Shown: positions 34,390 through 48,777, numbered from the stretch's first letter. The stretch: 64,000 bases of DNA from Roseateles oligotrophus (GCF_014204525.1 NZ_JACHLP010000001.1:372001-436000), one strand, 5' to 3'. Notes: generated from the letters alone by a model not told the origin. Numbers and translations: made by a program.

Positions 34390-35329
34390 AGGCCTGCAGG
34401 CGTTCGTAGCGGCGCTCCAGCAATTCCTTGGGTCGCAGGTCGCTGACCTGGCGCAAGGCCTCGCCCAGCGCGCGCTTCAGATTGGAGGCCATCTGCTTGT
34501 TGTCGCGGTGGGCGCCGCCCACCGGCTCGTTGACGATCTTGTCGATCAGGCCCACGGCCTTCAGGCGGTGGGCCGTGATACCCAGGGCGGTGGCGGCCTC
34601 GGCCGCGCGCTCCGAGGACTTCCACAGAATCGAGGCACAGCCTTCCGGCGAGATCACCGAATAGGCCGAGAACTGCAGCATCAAGACCTGATCGGCCACG
34701 CCGATGGCCAGGGCGCCGCCCGAGCCACCCTCACCGATGACGGTGGCGATGATGGGCACTTCCAGCTGGGCCATCTCGAAGATATTGCGGCCGATGGCTT
34801 CCGACTGGCCGCGCTCCTCGGCGCCGATACCGGGGTAGGCGCCCATGGTGTCAATCATGGTGAAGACGGGCAGGCCGAACTTCTCGGCCAGCTTCATCAG
34901 GCGCAAGGCCTTGCGATAGCCCTCGGGCCGCGGCATGCCGAAGTTGCGCAGCTGACGCTCCTTGGAATCGGCACCGCGCTGATGGCCGATGACCATGCAG
35001 GCCTGGCCGTTGAAGCGGGCCAGGCCGCCGACGATGGCGGCATCGTCGGCAAAGTGGCGGTCGCCATGCAGTTCCTGGAACTCGGTGAAGACCTCGGCGC
35101 AATAGTCCAGGGTCTGCGGGCGCTGCGGGTGGCGGGCGATCTGGTAGACCTGCCAGGGTGCGACGTTGGCGTAGACGTCCTTGGTCAGCTGCTGGCTTTT
35201 CTTGGAGAGGCGGTCGATCTCCTCGGAGATGTCGACGGCGGACTCGCTCTGCACATAGCGCAGCTCTTCAATCTTGGTTTCGAGTTCAGCGATGGGCTGT
35301 TCGAATTCGAGGAAATGTTTCTTGCTCAT
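34358..35329 (-). CDS. accA: Acetyl-CoA carboxylase carboxyltransferase subunit alpha
   Basis: The 323-residue subunit pairs with AccD to transfer carboxyl from biotin to acetyl-CoA, making malonyl-CoA for fatty acids. It has the N-terminal helical part ([19 protein letters not shown]), [16 protein letters not shown], and the conserved core [47 protein letters not shown] and [18 protein letters not shown]. The length equals the family norm. It is third in the cysS-alkA-accA-tilS order. No accD gene is in the window. Confidence 0.97.
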   Translation of the reverse strand: MSKKHFLEFEQPIAELETKIEELRYVQSESAVDISEEIDRLSKKSQQLTKDVYANVAPWQVYQIARHPQRPQTLDYCAEVFTEFQELHGDRHFADDAAIVGGLARFNGQACMVIGHQRGADSKERQLRNFGMPRPEGYRKALRLMKLAEKFGLPVFTMIDTMGAYPGIGAEERGQSEAIGRNIFEMAQLEVPIIATVIGEGGSGGALAIGVADQVLMLQFSAYSVISPEGCASILWKSSERAAEAATALGITAHRLKAVGLIDKIVNEPVGGAHRDNKQMASNLKRALGEALRQVSDLRPKELLERRYERLQAYGRFGDTKAR

Positions 35330-35379
35330 CCTGGGTGTTCAGTGTTGAGGTCTGTGAACGGGTCGTCGGGCCTGCTGTT

Positions 35380-36021
35380 TCAGGCGGCCGGAACCGGATC
35401 GAGGCTGCGCCAAATGTACCATGTGGCCACCGAGCGATAAGGCGCCCAGGCATCGCCGACCTCCCGGGCTTCCGCCCTTGAGACCGGCTCGCCAGAGAAG
35501 TAATTTTCGCTGATGCCCTGGAGCAGGCGCGGGTCATCCAGCGGCAATACATTAGGCCGCATCAGATGGAAGATCAGAAACATCTCGGCCGTCCAGCGGC
35601 CGATGCCGCGGATCGCCACCAGCTCTTCGATGATGGCCTCGTCATCCATCTGCGTCCATTGGCGCACATGCACCTGGCCGTCTTCAAAATGCTGGGCCAG
35701 GTCCTTCAGATAGTCGACCTTGCGGGCCGACAGGCCCACACCGCGCAAGGCCTCTACCGGCAGGGCCAGCAGGGCGGCAGGCTGCACCTTGGTCGGCGCG
35801 CCGCCCATCAGCGCGGCGAATTTCTCCCAGCTCGCCTGGGCCGATTTGACCGAGATCTGCTGCCCGATGATGGAACGGGCCAGGGTGGTGAAGGCGTCGG
35901 CCCGGCTCTGCAGGCGCGCCTCGCCAAACTGCGGGATCAGCTTCTTCATCACCCGGTCGCGCTTGGCCAGGTGGCGGCAGGCCTCATCCCAATAGTCCGG
36001 GGTGACCCCGGCTGCACTCAC
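35380..36021 (-). CDS. DNA-3-methyladenine glycosylase II-like (HhH-GPD)
   Basis: The 213-residue protein removes alkylated bases such as 3-methyladenine. The HhH-GPD core is clear: FTTLARSIIGQQISVKSA, helix-hairpin-helix LVAIRGIGRWTAEMFLIFHL, and an Asp-rich LPLDDPRLLQGI segment where the catalytic Asp is expected. The frame has no ATG at a sensible place; a GTG at 36021 (VSAAGVTPDYW) lies 10 bases past the cysS stop and fits the family length. Extending the frame further would overlap cysS for 250 bases, which is not credible. It sits between cysS and accA and is probably co-transcribed. Confidence 0.85.
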   Translation of the reverse strand: MSAAGVTPDYWDEACRHLAKRDRVMKKLIPQFGEARLQSRADAFTTLARSIIGQQISVKSAQASWEKFAALMGGAPTKVQPAALLALPVEALRGVGLSARKVDYLKDLAQHFEDGQVHVRQWTQMDDEAIIEELVAIRGIGRWTAEMFLIFHLMRPNVLPLDDPRLLQGISENYFSGEPVSRAEAREVGDAWAPYRSVATWYIWRSLDPVPAA

Positions 36022-36031
36022 GCGCCCCACG

Positions 36032-37414
36032 TCAAGCCCGCGTCCAGGTCGTGCCCTGGGGCGAGTCCTGCAGGACGATGCCGGCGGCCAGCAATTCGGC
36101 GCGGATACGGTCCGCGGCGGCGAAGTCGCGGCCCGCCTTGGCGGCCGCGCGCGCGGCGATCTGCGCCTCGATATGGGACTCGTCCACACCGCTGCCGGCT
36201 TGCAGATAGTCGCGCGGCGCCTGCTGCAAAAAGCCCAGCACGCCGGCCAGGGCCTTGAGCAGGGCGGCATCCGCCAGCGACTTGCTGCGGTTGACCTCGC
36301 TGGCCAGCTCGAACAGCGCGGCGATGGCGCCGGGCGTGTTGAAGTCCTCGTCCATGGCCGCGCGGAAAGCCGCGGCCTGGGGCTGGGCCCAGTCGATGGC
36401 GCTCACCTGCAGTTCGGGCACATTCAAACCGTCCAATGCGGTGTAGAGGCGACGCAGGGCCGTGCGCGCATCGTCCAGATTGACGTCGCTGAAATTGAAG
36501 GGGCTGCGGTAATGGGTGCGCAGCATGAAGTAACGCAGGGTCTCGGCGTCATAGCGCCCCAGCACATCGCGGATGGTGAAGAAATTGCCCAGGGACTTGG
36601 ACATCTTCACATGATCCACATTGAGCAGGCCGTTATGCGCCCAGATGGTGGCCGGCGGCTTGCCGTTGGCACCCTCGCTCTGCGCGATCTCGTTCTCGTG
36701 GTGGGGGAACTGCAGGTCGGCACCGCCGCCATGCAGATCAAAGGTTTCACCCAGCAGGGCGCAGGCCATGGCCGAGCACTCGATATGCCAGCCGGGCCGG
36801 CCGGCGCCATAGCCGGAGGCGAACTTGGCGTCCTCGGGCTCCTCGGGCTTGGCGGCCTTCCAGAGCACGAAGTCCAGCGGGTCCTGTTTGCCGTCGTCCA
36901 CGGCCACACGCTCGCCGGCACGCAAATCGTCCAACGACTTGCCCGACAACTTGCCATAACCCCCAAACGAACGGACCGCGTAATTCACATCGCCATTGCC
37001 GGCCCGGTAGGCCAGGCCCTTGGCCTCCAGCTTGCCAATCATGGACAGCATCTGCGGCACGAACTCGGTGGCGCGCGGCTCATGCGTGGGCCGCAGCACG
37101 CCCAGGGCGCCCAGATCGGCATGCATGGCGTCCACCATCTCCTCGGTCAGCTGACGGATCGGGATCTTGCGCTCCAGCGCCCGGCGGATGATCTTGTCAT
37201 CGATGTCGGTGATATTGCGCACATAAGTAACCTTGTAGCCCGAGGCCTGCAGCCAGCGGTAGATCAGGTCGAAAGCCACCATCATGCGCGCATGGCCCAC
37301 ATGGCACAGATCGTAGATCGTGATGCCGCAGACATACATGCGGACATGGCCAGCTTCGATAGGGATGAGGGGCTGGACCGCGCGGGTCAGCGTGTTGTAG
37401 ATGTGAAGAGACAT
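36032..37414 (-). CDS. cysS: Cysteinyl-tRNA synthetase
   Basis: The 460-residue class I synthetase charges tRNA-Cys. The HIGH-like motif is [15 protein letters not shown], the zinc site starts with VCGITIYD and continues with [10 protein letters not shown], and the KMSKS motif is in [12 protein letters not shown]. Length is normal for the family. The start at 37414 (MSLHIYNTL) matches other CysS proteins; an in-frame ATG 10 codons earlier is not conserved. It heads the minus-strand run cysS-alkA-accA-tilS-lysC. It is divergent from the TPR gene. Confidence 0.97.
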   Translation of the reverse strand: MSLHIYNTLTRAVQPLIPIEAGHVRMYVCGITIYDLCHVGHARMMVAFDLIYRWLQASGYKVTYVRNITDIDDKIIRRALERKIPIRQLTEEMVDAMHADLGALGVLRPTHEPRATEFVPQMLSMIGKLEAKGLAYRAGNGDVNYAVRSFGGYGKLSGKSLDDLRAGERVAVDDGKQDPLDFVLWKAAKPEEPEDAKFASGYGAGRPGWHIECSAMACALLGETFDLHGGGADLQFPHHENEIAQSEGANGKPPATIWAHNGLLNVDHVKMSKSLGNFFTIRDVLGRYDAETLRYFMLRTHYRSPFNFSDVNLDDARTALRRLYTALDGLNVPELQVSAIDWAQPQAAAFRAAMDEDFNTPGAIAALFELASEVNRSKSLADAALLKALAGVLGFLQQAPRDYLQAGSGVDESHIEAQIAARAAAKAGRDFAAADRIRAELLAAGIVLQDSPQGTTWTRA

Positions 37415-37618
37415 GGAGCTTGTTGGGCCAGGTTGGCGCTGCAAGAGCGCCTTGAGGCTTGGGCGCCGGCTTGCGGTTCAGAGGACGAAGGAGGCGCCGT
37501 AGAATAGCTGGCAGTATACCGGCTGGCCCAAAGAGGCCAGGCCCGTACCGACCCTGCCCCACCGGGCGCCACGCCTCCCCCGAGCTGCGCTCGCCAGCCG
37601 ACTCAGACCCCTCACACC

Positions 37619-38173
37619 ATGCCCCAACAAGCGCACCCAGGATTTTTCGTGCCCAGGCCCGCCGCCTGGCTGCTGGCTCTCGGGCTCGTGCTGGGCCAGG
37701 CGCCGGTTTTCGCGGGCGAGCTGGAGCAGGCCCAGAAGCTGTGGCTGGCCGGCCAGCGCCCCCAGGCCCTGGGCCTGCTGGAGCAGTCCCTGGCCAAGAC
37801 CCCGAACGACTTGAAACTGCGCTTCGCCCTGGGCGTGATGCGCATGGAGCAAGGCGAGCTCAAGCAAGCCCAAGCGATCTTCACCCAGCTGAGCCAGGAC
37901 TTCCCCGACCTGGCCGACCCCTATAACAATCTGGCCGTCATCCATGCCTCGCAAGGCGAGCTGGACTTGGCGCAGGCCGCCCTCAATCAAGCCCTCAGCC
38001 TGCAGGCCGACCACGCGCAAGCCCTGGAAAACCTGGCCGATCTGCTGCTGCGCCAGGCCGAAAAAGCCTATCAGCGCGCCCTGAAAGCCCAGGCCACCCC
38101 CTCGGCCAATACCAGCACCAAGCTGCGGCTCACCCAGTCCCTGCTGCGTGAAATGGACGCACGCAGGCCCTGA
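37619..38173 (+). CDS. Exported tetratricopeptide-repeat protein
   Basis: The 184-residue protein has a signal peptide (PAAWLLALGLVLGQAPVFAG) and about three TPR units: residues about 34-67 (AQKLWLAGQRPQALGLLEQSL), 68-101 (ALGVMRMEQGELKQAQAIF) and 102-135 (NNLAVIHASQGELDLAQAAL). TPR units bind other proteins, so a periplasmic scaffold role is likely, partner unknown. In related genomes this small TPR gene lies before the cyclophilin genes. Its ATG is 204 bases from the divergent cysS start. No operon partner overlaps it; ppiA begins 90 bases later. Confidence 0.85.
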   Translation: MPQQAHPGFFVPRPAAWLLALGLVLGQAPVFAGELEQAQKLWLAGQRPQALGLLEQSLAKTPNDLKLRFALGVMRMEQGELKQAQAIFTQLSQDFPDLADPYNNLAVIHASQGELDLAQAALNQALSLQADHAQALENLADLLLRQAEKAYQRALKAQATPSANTSTKLRLTQSLLREMDARRP

Positions 38174-38263
38174 CACATGCCAGGGCTTGCGCCGGCGCCG
38201 GCTGAGGGACAATGCGCCCTCGCCTCTCGATTCAAACCATGAATTCAGCGACAAGAATCATCC

Positions 38264-38848
38264 ATGCCTAACTTCTGCCTTACCCCCATTCACACCCTGG
38301 GCCTGGCGGCCAGCCTAAGCCTGGCCCTGCTGGCCAGCGCCAATGCCCAGGTCGTCAAACTCAGCACCAGTGAAGGCGATATCCGCATCGAGCTGAATGC
38401 CGAGAAGGCCCCCAAGTCGGTGGCCAACTTCGTGCAGTACGTGAAGGCCGGCCATTACAACGGCACGATTTTTCACCGCGTGATCGAGAACTTCATGATC
38501 CAGGGCGGCGGCTTCACGCCCAAGATGGCCCAAAAGCCGACCAAACCACCCATTCCCCTGGAGTCGCGCAACGGTCTGCTGAATGTGCGCGGTAGCGTGG
38601 CCATGGCCCGCACGGCCGTGCCGGACTCGGCCACCGCGCAGTTCTTCATCAACACGGTCGACAACGCCTTTCTCGATGCCGACAACGCGCGCGACGGCAA
38701 CGGTTACGCCGTGTTTGGCCAGGTCATCGAAGGCATGGACGTGGTCGACAAGATCCGCGCCGTGCCCGTGGGCAATATGGCCGGCCAGCAGAACGTCCCC
38801 AACAATCCCGTCATCATCAACAAAGCCATTGTGGAGTCCAAAAAATGA
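38264..38848 (+). CDS. ppiA: Periplasmic peptidyl-prolyl cis-trans isomerase (cyclophilin)
   Basis: The 194-residue protein has a signal peptide ([20 protein letters not shown]) and a bacterial cyclophilin domain: [36 protein letters not shown], and [11 protein letters not shown]. It speeds folding of exported proteins around proline bonds. Its stop overlaps the start of the cytoplasmic cyclophilin gene by 4 bp, so a duplicated pair (exported and cytosolic) is made from one transcript. Confidence 0.92.
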   Translation: MPNFCLTPIHTLGLAASLSLALLASANAQVVKLSTSEGDIRIELNAEKAPKSVANFVQYVKAGHYNGTIFHRVIENFMIQGGGFTPKMAQKPTKPPIPLESRNGLLNVRGSVAMARTAVPDSATAQFFINTVDNAFLDADNARDGNGYAVFGQVIEGMDVVDKIRAVPVGNMAGQQNVPNNPVIINKAIVESKK

Positions 38849-39357
38849 GCATTGCCAACCCCAAAGTCGAACTGCACACCAACCACGGCAAGATCGTGGT
38901 CGAGTTGAACGCCGAGAAGGCCCCGCTGTCGGCGGCCAACTTCCTGTCCTATGTGCGCAGCGGTCACTACGACGGCACGGTGTTCCACCGCGTCATCAAG
39001 GGTTTCATGGTGCAGGGCGGCGGCTTTGCCGTGGGCATGCAGCAAAAGCCCACCACCGGCGAGATCCAGAACGAGGCCAATAACGGTCTGACCAACGAGC
39101 ACTACACCCTGGCCATGGCCCGCACCAACGCGCCGCACTCGGCCTCCAGCCAGTTCTTCATCAACACCACCAACAACGGCTTCCTGAACTTCAAGTCCGA
39201 GACCCCTTCGGGCTGGGGCTACGCCGTGTTCGGCAAGGTGATCGAGGGCAAGGAAGTGGTGGACGCGATCGAGAAGGTCAAGACCGGTCGCTCCGGCTTC
39301 CACGACGATGTGCCCAAGGAAGACGTGATCATCGAGCGCGCGGTTGAACTCGCCTGA
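38845..39357 (+). CDS. ppiB: Cytoplasmic peptidyl-prolyl cis-trans isomerase (cyclophilin)
   Basis: The 170-residue protein is a cyclophilin without a signal peptide: [47 protein letters not shown] and [15 protein letters not shown]. It has the full catalytic Arg and Phe residues of the active site. The close match to the exported protein just upstream shows gene duplication. ATGA overlap with ppiA and a 14-bp overlap with lpxH show a tight three-gene unit. Confidence 0.93.
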   Translation: MSIANPKVELHTNHGKIVVELNAEKAPLSAANFLSYVRSGHYDGTVFHRVIKGFMVQGGGFAVGMQQKPTTGEIQNEANNGLTNEHYTLAMARTNAPHSASSQFFINTTNNGFLNFKSETPSGWGYAVFGKVIEGKEVVDAIEKVKTGRSGFHDDVPKEDVIIERAVELA

Positions 39358-40150
39358 TTCTTCGCCAAGTCCTGCGGGGCAGGACTCCCCCCTGCCCTGC
39401 TTCCCCGTGCTGCAGGCTGGCGCCGACTGGCGTCGCATCGACTTTCTGTCGGACCTGCACCTCTCTCCCGAGACGCCGGCCACCCTCGCCGCACTTGAAT
39501 CCCATCTGCAGGAAACCACGGCCGAGGCCGTCATCCTGCTGGGCGATATTTTCGAAGTCTGGGTCGGCGACGACGGCCGCTTCGAGGGCTTTGAAGCCCA
39601 GGTGCTGGGCCTGCTGCGGGCCGCCAGCCAGCGGCTGCAACTCTTCTTCATGGCCGGCAACCGGGACTTTCTGCTCGGCCCCGCGATGCTGACCGACGCC
39701 GGCATGCAAGGCCTGGCCGACCCCACGGTGCTGATCGCCTTTGGCGAGCGCTGGCTGCTCAGCCACGGCGATGCGCTCTGCCTCTCGGACCAGGCTTATC
39801 AAGCCTTCCGCAAGCAGGTGCGCAATCCGGCGTGGCAGGCGCAATTCCTGGCTCAACCCCTGGCGGCACGCCGCGCCATCGCCCGCCAGATGCGCGATGG
39901 CAGCAAGGCCCAGCAAGCCGAAATTTCGGAATACGCCGACCTGGACACGGCAGCCTGCATCGCCTGGCTGCAGGCCAGCGGCTGCAAGACCCTGATCCAC
40001 GGCCACACCCACAGGCCCGCCGTCCATGAGCTGGGCCCGCCGGGCCTGCGCCGCCAGGTCTTGTCCGACTGGGATCTGGAGGCCGAGGTCCCGCGCGCCG
40101 AGCTGCTACGCCTGCGCCAGGCCGGCCTGCGCCGAATTCAGCTGGCTTGA
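39344..40150 (+). CDS. lpxH: UDP-2,3-diacylglucosamine diphosphatase
   Basis: The 268-residue peripheral membrane enzyme makes lipid X in lipid A synthesis. All metallophosphoesterase motifs are present: [40 protein letters not shown] and [10 protein letters not shown]. The start is uncertain: a TTG at 39344 inside ppiB gives the first in-frame start, while a GTG at 39407 would shorten it by 21 residues and still keep the catalytic part. The TGA stop lies inside the left inverted repeat of a non-coding element that follows, so the last codons may come from its insertion. Confidence 0.93.
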   Translation: MNSPDSSPSPAGQDSPLPCFPVLQAGADWRRIDFLSDLHLSPETPATLAALESHLQETTAEAVILLGDIFEVWVGDDGRFEGFEAQVLGLLRAASQRLQLFFMAGNRDFLLGPAMLTDAGMQGLADPTVLIAFGERWLLSHGDALCLSDQAYQAFRKQVRNPAWQAQFLAQPLAARRAIARQMRDGSKAQQAEISEYADLDTAACIAWLQASGCKTLIHGHTHRPAVHELGPPGLRRQVLSDWDLEAEVPRAELLRLRQAGLRRIQLA

Positions 40151-40390
40151 ACCTAGATTCGGCAGTTGACCGCTCGCTCTGACCTGGAAACATCGGTGTC
40201 TACTGTGTTCTTGCCCATTAACAGCGATCACCCTTTGGGTGACAGCGCTACACGCCCGCCTGTCTCGCCAAACGGCGCGCTAGCTGCGTTGCTTCTCCTT
40301 GTGGGCAGGAGCCCACTGCGTCGGCGCGCCTTGCCAGCACACCGCCTGGCGAGCCTTTCGGGCGCGTCCAACTGCCAAATCTAGGTTGAA
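40147..40390. mobile_element. MITE-like element with 22-bp terminal inverted repeats (element 1)
   Basis: A 244-base stretch is bounded by ttgaacctagattcggcagttg (40147-40168) and its complement at 40369-40390, with 20 of 22 positions pairing. It holds internal hairpins: tcaccc-ttt-gggtga near 40229 and gtgggc-agga-gcccac near 40301. It has no coding capacity. The left repeat contains the lpxH stop codon, and the right repeat ends 5 bases before the mtfA start. No target-site duplication is obvious. It may be a non-autonomous element or a large palindromic repeat with transcript effects. Confidence 0.65.
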
Positions 40391-40395
40391 TCATT

Positions 40396-41184
40396 ATGTG
40401 GACGGCATTGAGCCGCGCCTGGGCGCGGCGGCGTGAAGCCCGGGCCTTGCGCCGCCACGCCATCCCCGAGGCGCTATGGCAGCTGACCCTGCTGCGCTAC
40501 CCTTTTCTGGCCGAGCGCAATGCGGCGGATCTGGCCGAGTTGCGCCGGCTCTGCTCGCTCTTTCTGTCAGCCAAGGAGTTCCACGGCGTCGGCGGCTTCG
40601 AGGTCGGCGACGATGTGGCCGTCGCCGTGGCCGCCCAGGCCTGCCTGCCGGTGCTGCGCCTGGGCCTCAGCTGGTACGAAGGCTTTGTCGGCATCGTCAT
40701 GCACGCCGATGAGGTCGTGGCCCAGCGCGAGTTCATGGACGAGGACGGGGTGGTCCACGCCTACGAGGAAGAGCTGGCCGGCGAGGCCATGGAAGGCGGG
40801 CCCTTGATGCTGACATGGTCGGCCATGGCGGACTGGGACTATCCCACGGCGCCCCAGGACCAGGCCATCTTCAACGTCGTCATCCACGAGTTCGCCCACG
40901 TCATCGATATGCGCGATGGCTGGGCCGATGGTGCGCCACCCTTGGCCAGCAGCGGCGCACGCGCGCAGTGGCTGGCCGTGCTGGAGGGCGAATGGCAGCG
41001 CTTCTGCGAGCGGGTGGACGCCGGCCTGGCGACGCTGATCGACCCCTATGGCGCCGAGAGCCCGGAAGAGTTTTTCGCCGTCGCCGTCGAGGCCTTTTTC
41101 GTGGCCCCCAAGGCCATGCGGACCGAAGAGCCCGCGATGTACCAGCTGCTGGCCGACTTCTTCCGACAAGATCCGGCCGCCTGA
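40396..41184 (+). CDS. mtfA: Zinc-dependent peptidase MtfA (M90 family)
   Basis: The 262-residue protein has the gluzincin motif HEFAHVIDMRDG (HExxH), with a downstream catalytic Glu likely in the PEEFFAVAVEAFF helix. The opening WTALSRAWARRREARALRRH and LFLSAKEFHGVGGFEV are also characteristic. In E. coli, MtfA binds and inactivates the glucose repressor Mlc and has peptidase activity. The target in this organism is unknown. Length equals E. coli MtfA (265). The ribosome site must lie within the right repeat of the upstream element (agg at 40383), so the element may affect translation. Confidence 0.92.
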   Translation: MWTALSRAWARRREARALRRHAIPEALWQLTLLRYPFLAERNAADLAELRRLCSLFLSAKEFHGVGGFEVGDDVAVAVAAQACLPVLRLGLSWYEGFVGIVMHADEVVAQREFMDEDGVVHAYEEELAGEAMEGGPLMLTWSAMADWDYPTAPQDQAIFNVVIHEFAHVIDMRDGWADGAPPLASSGARAQWLAVLEGEWQRFCERVDAGLATLIDPYGAESPEEFFAVAVEAFFVAPKAMRTEEPAMYQLLADFFRQDPAA

Positions 41185-41204
41185 ACCCGGCTGGAACCAT
41201 TTGG

Positions 41205-41231
41205 CCGAAAAAAAGACCCCGAAGGGTCTTT
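41205..41231 (-). terminator. Rho-independent terminator of clpSA
   Basis: The stem aaagaccc / gggtcttt with a cgaa loop is followed on the minus strand by a T-run. It lies just past the clpA stop and also separates mtfA, which converges. Confidence 0.9.
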
Positions 41232-41235
41232 CGCT

Positions 41236-43559
<2,324 letters not shown>

Positions 43560-43563
<4 letters not shown>

Positions 43564-43916
43564 GCGGCCTCCATAATGCACTGCAAAGGATGGCCGGCTC
43601 GCCTTGCGGCGGCCAGCACCAATTCCACCTTGGTGGCCGCGACGTCCTTGGTGAAGACACCGCAAACCCCGCGTCCATCATGATGGATTTTGAGCATGAT
43701 CTGGGTTGCGGTATCCAGGTCATGACGGAAATATTCCTGCAAAACCATGACGACGAATTCCATCGGAGTGAAATCGTCATTCAACAACAGAACCTTGTAG
43801 AGCCGCGGCGGCTCGGTTTTCTGCGGGACACGTTCGACGGTCGTCGTTCCGTCGCCGTCTTCACGGCCCGGCTGATGCACCGGCGGCACTGGCGGTTGAC
43901 TGGGGAAATCTGGCAT
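43560..43916 (-). CDS. clpS: ATP-dependent Clp protease adaptor ClpS
   Basis: The 118-residue adaptor delivers N-end-rule substrates to ClpA. The core reads [21 protein letters not shown], then [19 protein letters not shown] and ending HPLQCIMEA. The N-terminal 35 residues are Pro-rich and disordered, as usual. It overlaps clpA by 4 bp. The cold-shock gene is divergent across 226 bases, a common layout in Proteobacteria. Confidence 0.95.
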
Positions 43917-44103
43917 GTCCTGATTCTATCGACAGCGGGAAGCCCCCGCGGCTACAAGTCCCATCTTGCGACTGAGCAGGGAAATGCAAGCGTCGAATTG
44001 AAGGCTTGGCGATCGTTTTTTCGCCAATCGCACGCATGTTTCAGGGTAGGCCCCATTCGGGCTGCCCCTAAATTGACACTGCAGGGCTCTCGCTCTAAAA
44101 ATC

Positions 44104-44142
44104 CCCCCGCGATGCAAAGTACATCGGGATGGAGGAGTATTT
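44104..44142 (+). promoter_or_regulatory. Leader hairpin and strong ribosome site of the cold-shock gene
   Basis: Just before the csp start, cccgcgatg and catcggg can pair around caaagta, with a two-base bulge. An ideal ggaggag site (44131-44137) follows, 5 bases before the ATG. Cold-shock mRNAs often change fold with temperature, so this may be a sensor; that is inference. Confidence 0.4.
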
Positions 44143-44388
44143 ATGGCACTAGGTACGGTGAAGTGGTTCAACGACGCCAAGGGTTTTGGCTTTATTGAAC
44201 CGGAAGCGGGCGGCGACGATGTGTTCGCCCATTTTTCAGCGATCCAGATGGAGGGTTTTCGGACGCTTCAACAAGGAAGCCAAGTCAGCTTCGAGTTGAT
44301 CCAAGGCCCCAAAGGGCAGTTGGCACACAACATCACGCAACTGAATATGCTCAAGGAAAAAACTCCAGAATTGAGCCAAGCTGCCTGA
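44143..44388 (+). CDS. Cold-shock protein of the CspA family, with C-terminal tail
   Basis: The 81-residue protein is a single cold-shock domain that binds single-stranded nucleic acid. RNP1 is KGFGFIEP and RNP2 is [27 protein letters not shown] is the classic opening. Compared with the usual 67-70 residues, it carries an extra tail ([13 protein letters not shown]). It is a monocistronic gene with a strong terminator. Temperature control is likely but not shown. Confidence 0.93.
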   Translation: MALGTVKWFNDAKGFGFIEPEAGGDDVFAHFSAIQMEGFRTLQQGSQVSFELIQGPKGQLAHNITQLNMLKEKTPELSQAA

Positions 44389-44424
44389 GTACCCGTCGGC
44401 GCTCCGCAGCATGAATCGCAAACA

Positions 44425-44456
44425 CCAAGGCCCGCATCTGCGGGCCTTGGTTTTTT
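44425..44456 (+). terminator. Rho-independent terminator of the cold-shock gene
   Basis: An 11-bp perfect stem ccaaggcccgc / gcgggccttgg with a short loop is followed by six T on the + strand. Confidence 0.93.
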
Positions 44457-44471
44457 CGGAGCCGCGCTTGC

Positions 44472-44834
44472 TTACTCGCCAGGCGCACCCGAATCCGCAC
44501 CGCGAATCGTTTCACGGCCATGAGCGTCACGCAGCTTGCCGCTGGCGGAATCCAGCGCCCGCAGCAACTTCTCGGCCGCACCGTGAACAGCGTCTGCCAC
44601 CGTGGCAGCGTCATGGCTGACCAACACGGGCTGGCGCCCCGCCAGGCGAGCCTCCAGCTTGCAGCGCTTGTCGTGCTCACCCACACGGGTGGCGCTGGCA
44701 TCGCTCAGATGCGCCTCGACCCGGGTGATCTGGTCGCGAAAGCGTGCCAGCTTGGCCTTCAATTCGCCATGGATCCAATCGGCAAAAGACTCGCGGCCCT
44801 GGATGTTCTCGTCGGTATTCAGCTGAAATTGCAT
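44472..44834 (-). CDS. Ribosome hibernation promoting factor/RaiA-like protein
   Basis: The 120-residue protein has the HPF/RaiA fold pattern: MQFQLNTDENIQGRESFADW, LARFRDQITRVEAHLSDA, then KRCKLEARLAGRQPVLVSHD and AVHGAAEKLLRALD. Such proteins bind the 30S decoding site during starvation or stress and stop translation. It is the short type. It converges with the cold-shock gene, so both may be stress-linked. The ATG at 44834 has a ggaag site. Confidence 0.85.
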   Translation of the reverse strand: MQFQLNTDENIQGRESFADWIHGELKAKLARFRDQITRVEAHLSDASATRVGEHDKRCKLEARLAGRQPVLVSHDAATVADAVHGAAEKLLRALDSASGKLRDAHGRETIRGADSGAPGE

Positions 44835-44914
44835 GGCTTCCCTCTCCGTATGCGAGTTGCAAGATGAACCGGGCGGCGCAGGCTGCGCGCCCGGCTCAGG
44901 CCCAGTATAGGGTT

Positions 44915-44952
44915 GCAAAAAAGCCCCCGGGCCTGAAGCGCGCGGGGGCTTT
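44915..44952 (-). terminator. Rho-independent terminator of icd
   Basis: The stem aaagcccccg / cgggggcttt is followed by a run of T on the minus strand. It is about 40 bases past the icd stop. Confidence 0.88.
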
Positions 44953-44993
44953 GATCGACATCAAGCGAGACCGGAAGATCCCAGCAAGCCGGC

Positions 44994-46247
44994 TCACATG
45001 TTTTCGATCATGACTCCGCCGAAACCGGAGCAGGACACCTGGGTCGCGCCGTCCATCAGGCGGGCGAAGTCATAAGTGACCTTCTTGCTCAGGATGGCCT
45101 TGCCCATGGACTCGATGATCAAGTCGGCGGCCTCAATCCAGCCCATATGGCGCAACATCATTTCGGCCGAGAGGATCTCGGAACCCGGGTTCACATAGTC
45201 CTTGCCGGCGTACTTGGGCGCGGTGCCATGGGTCGCCTCGAACATGGCGATCGAGTCGCTCAGATTGGCGCCCGGGGCGATGCCGATGCCGCCGACCTGG
45301 GCCGCCAGGGCGTCGGACACATAGTCTCCATTCAGGTTCAGGGTGGCGATCACCGAGTACTCAACGGGGCGCAGCAGGATCTGCTGAAGGAAGGCGTCAG
45401 CAATGCTGTCCTTGACCACGATGTCCTTGCCGGTCTTCGGGTTCTTGAGCTTGCACCATGGGCCGCCGTCGATCAACTCGGCACCGAACTCCTTCTGCGC
45501 CAGGGCATAGGCCCAGTCGCGGAAGCCGCCCTCGGTATATTTCATGATATTGCCCTTGTGCACGATGGTCACACTGGGCTTGTCGTTATCGATGGCGTAC
45601 TGGATGGCCTTGCGCACCAGACGTTCGGTGCCTTCGCGCGAGACCGGCTTGACGCCTAGCCCTGAGGTCTCGGGGAAACGGATCTTCTTGACGCCCATTT
45701 CCTCCTGCAGGAACTTGATCAGTTTCTTGGCCTTCTCGCTCTCGGCTTCGAACTCGATGCCGGCATAGATGTCTTCCGAGTTCTCTCGGAAGATGACCAT
45801 ATCGGTCTTGTGGGGCTCTTTCACCGGCGAAGGCACGCCGGGGAAATAACGCACAGGACGCAGGCACACATAGAGGTCGAGTTCCTGGCGCAGGGCCACG
45901 TTCAACGAACGGATGCCACCGCCCACGGGCGTGGTCAGCGGGCCCTTGATGGAGACCACATAGTCCTTCAAGGCCTCCAAGGTCTCGGCCGGCAGCCAAA
46001 CATCGGGCCCATAAACCTGGGTGGCCTTCTCGCCGGCAAAAATTTCCATCCAATGGATTTGCCGCTTGCCGCCATAAGCCTTGGCCACGGCCGCGTCCAC
46101 CACCTTGAGCATGACCGGCGTGATGTCGAAGCCGGTGCCGTCCCCTTCGATATAGGGAATGATGGGCTGATCCGGCACATTCAATGTGTGATCGGCGTTG
46201 ATGGTGATTTTGGAGCCCTTCGCAGGGATCTGAATATGCTTGAACAT
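44994..46247 (-). CDS. icd: NADP-dependent isocitrate dehydrogenase, dimeric type
   Basis: The 417-residue TCA-cycle enzyme converts isocitrate to 2-oxoglutarate. It matches the E. coli Icd type: [17 protein letters not shown] near the start, the substrate loop [19 protein letters not shown] (Arg residues bind isocitrate), [15 protein letters not shown], and [20 protein letters not shown]. The phosphorylatable Ser (SLNVALR) is in the AceK-regulated position, though no aceK is seen in the window. A second, unrelated isocitrate dehydrogenase gene lies just upstream in the same direction. Confidence 0.97.
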   Translation of the reverse strand: MFKHIQIPAKGSKITINADHTLNVPDQPIIPYIEGDGTGFDITPVMLKVVDAAVAKAYGGKRQIHWMEIFAGEKATQVYGPDVWLPAETLEALKDYVVSIKGPLTTPVGGGIRSLNVALRQELDLYVCLRPVRYFPGVPSPVKEPHKTDMVIFRENSEDIYAGIEFEAESEKAKKLIKFLQEEMGVKKIRFPETSGLGVKPVSREGTERLVRKAIQYAIDNDKPSVTIVHKGNIMKYTEGGFRDWAYALAQKEFGAELIDGGPWCKLKNPKTGKDIVVKDSIADAFLQQILLRPVEYSVIATLNLNGDYVSDALAAQVGGIGIAPGANLSDSIAMFEATHGTAPKYAGKDYVNPGSEILSAEMMLRHMGWIEAADLIIESMGKAILSKKVTYDFARLMDGATQVSCSGFGGVMIENM

Positions 46248-46331
46248 GTAGGAAGTTCTCCGGAAAAGACGGGGTGATGTCGCTCGAACTGCGGAAAATT
46301 CTAGCGACTTTCAAACGGGCAAGCGGCCAGC

Positions 46332-46359
46332 AAAAAAGCCGGCGCTTGGCGCCGGCTTT
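46332..46359 (-). terminator. Rho-independent terminator of the monomeric IDH gene
   Basis: The stem aaagccggcgc / gcgccggcttt with a 3-base loop is followed by T6 on the minus strand. It isolates the two IDH transcripts from each other. Confidence 0.93.
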
Positions 46360-46415
46360 CACAGTTCCAACAGGGGAAGAACTTCAAGCGAAATTCTTCT
46401 TGCCTGAGCAAAATT

Positions 46416-48653
<2,238 letters not shown>

Positions 48654-48777
48654 AAGGTTTCCAGATCGGCCATCTTCAGGCCCATGGGGTGGAACGATTA
48701 GGGCGCCAATTCTAAGTCAGCAGCTCCGGCTGCGGGCTCAAGTCTTATATAAGTCTTAGAAAAAACGCTGGCGCGAA

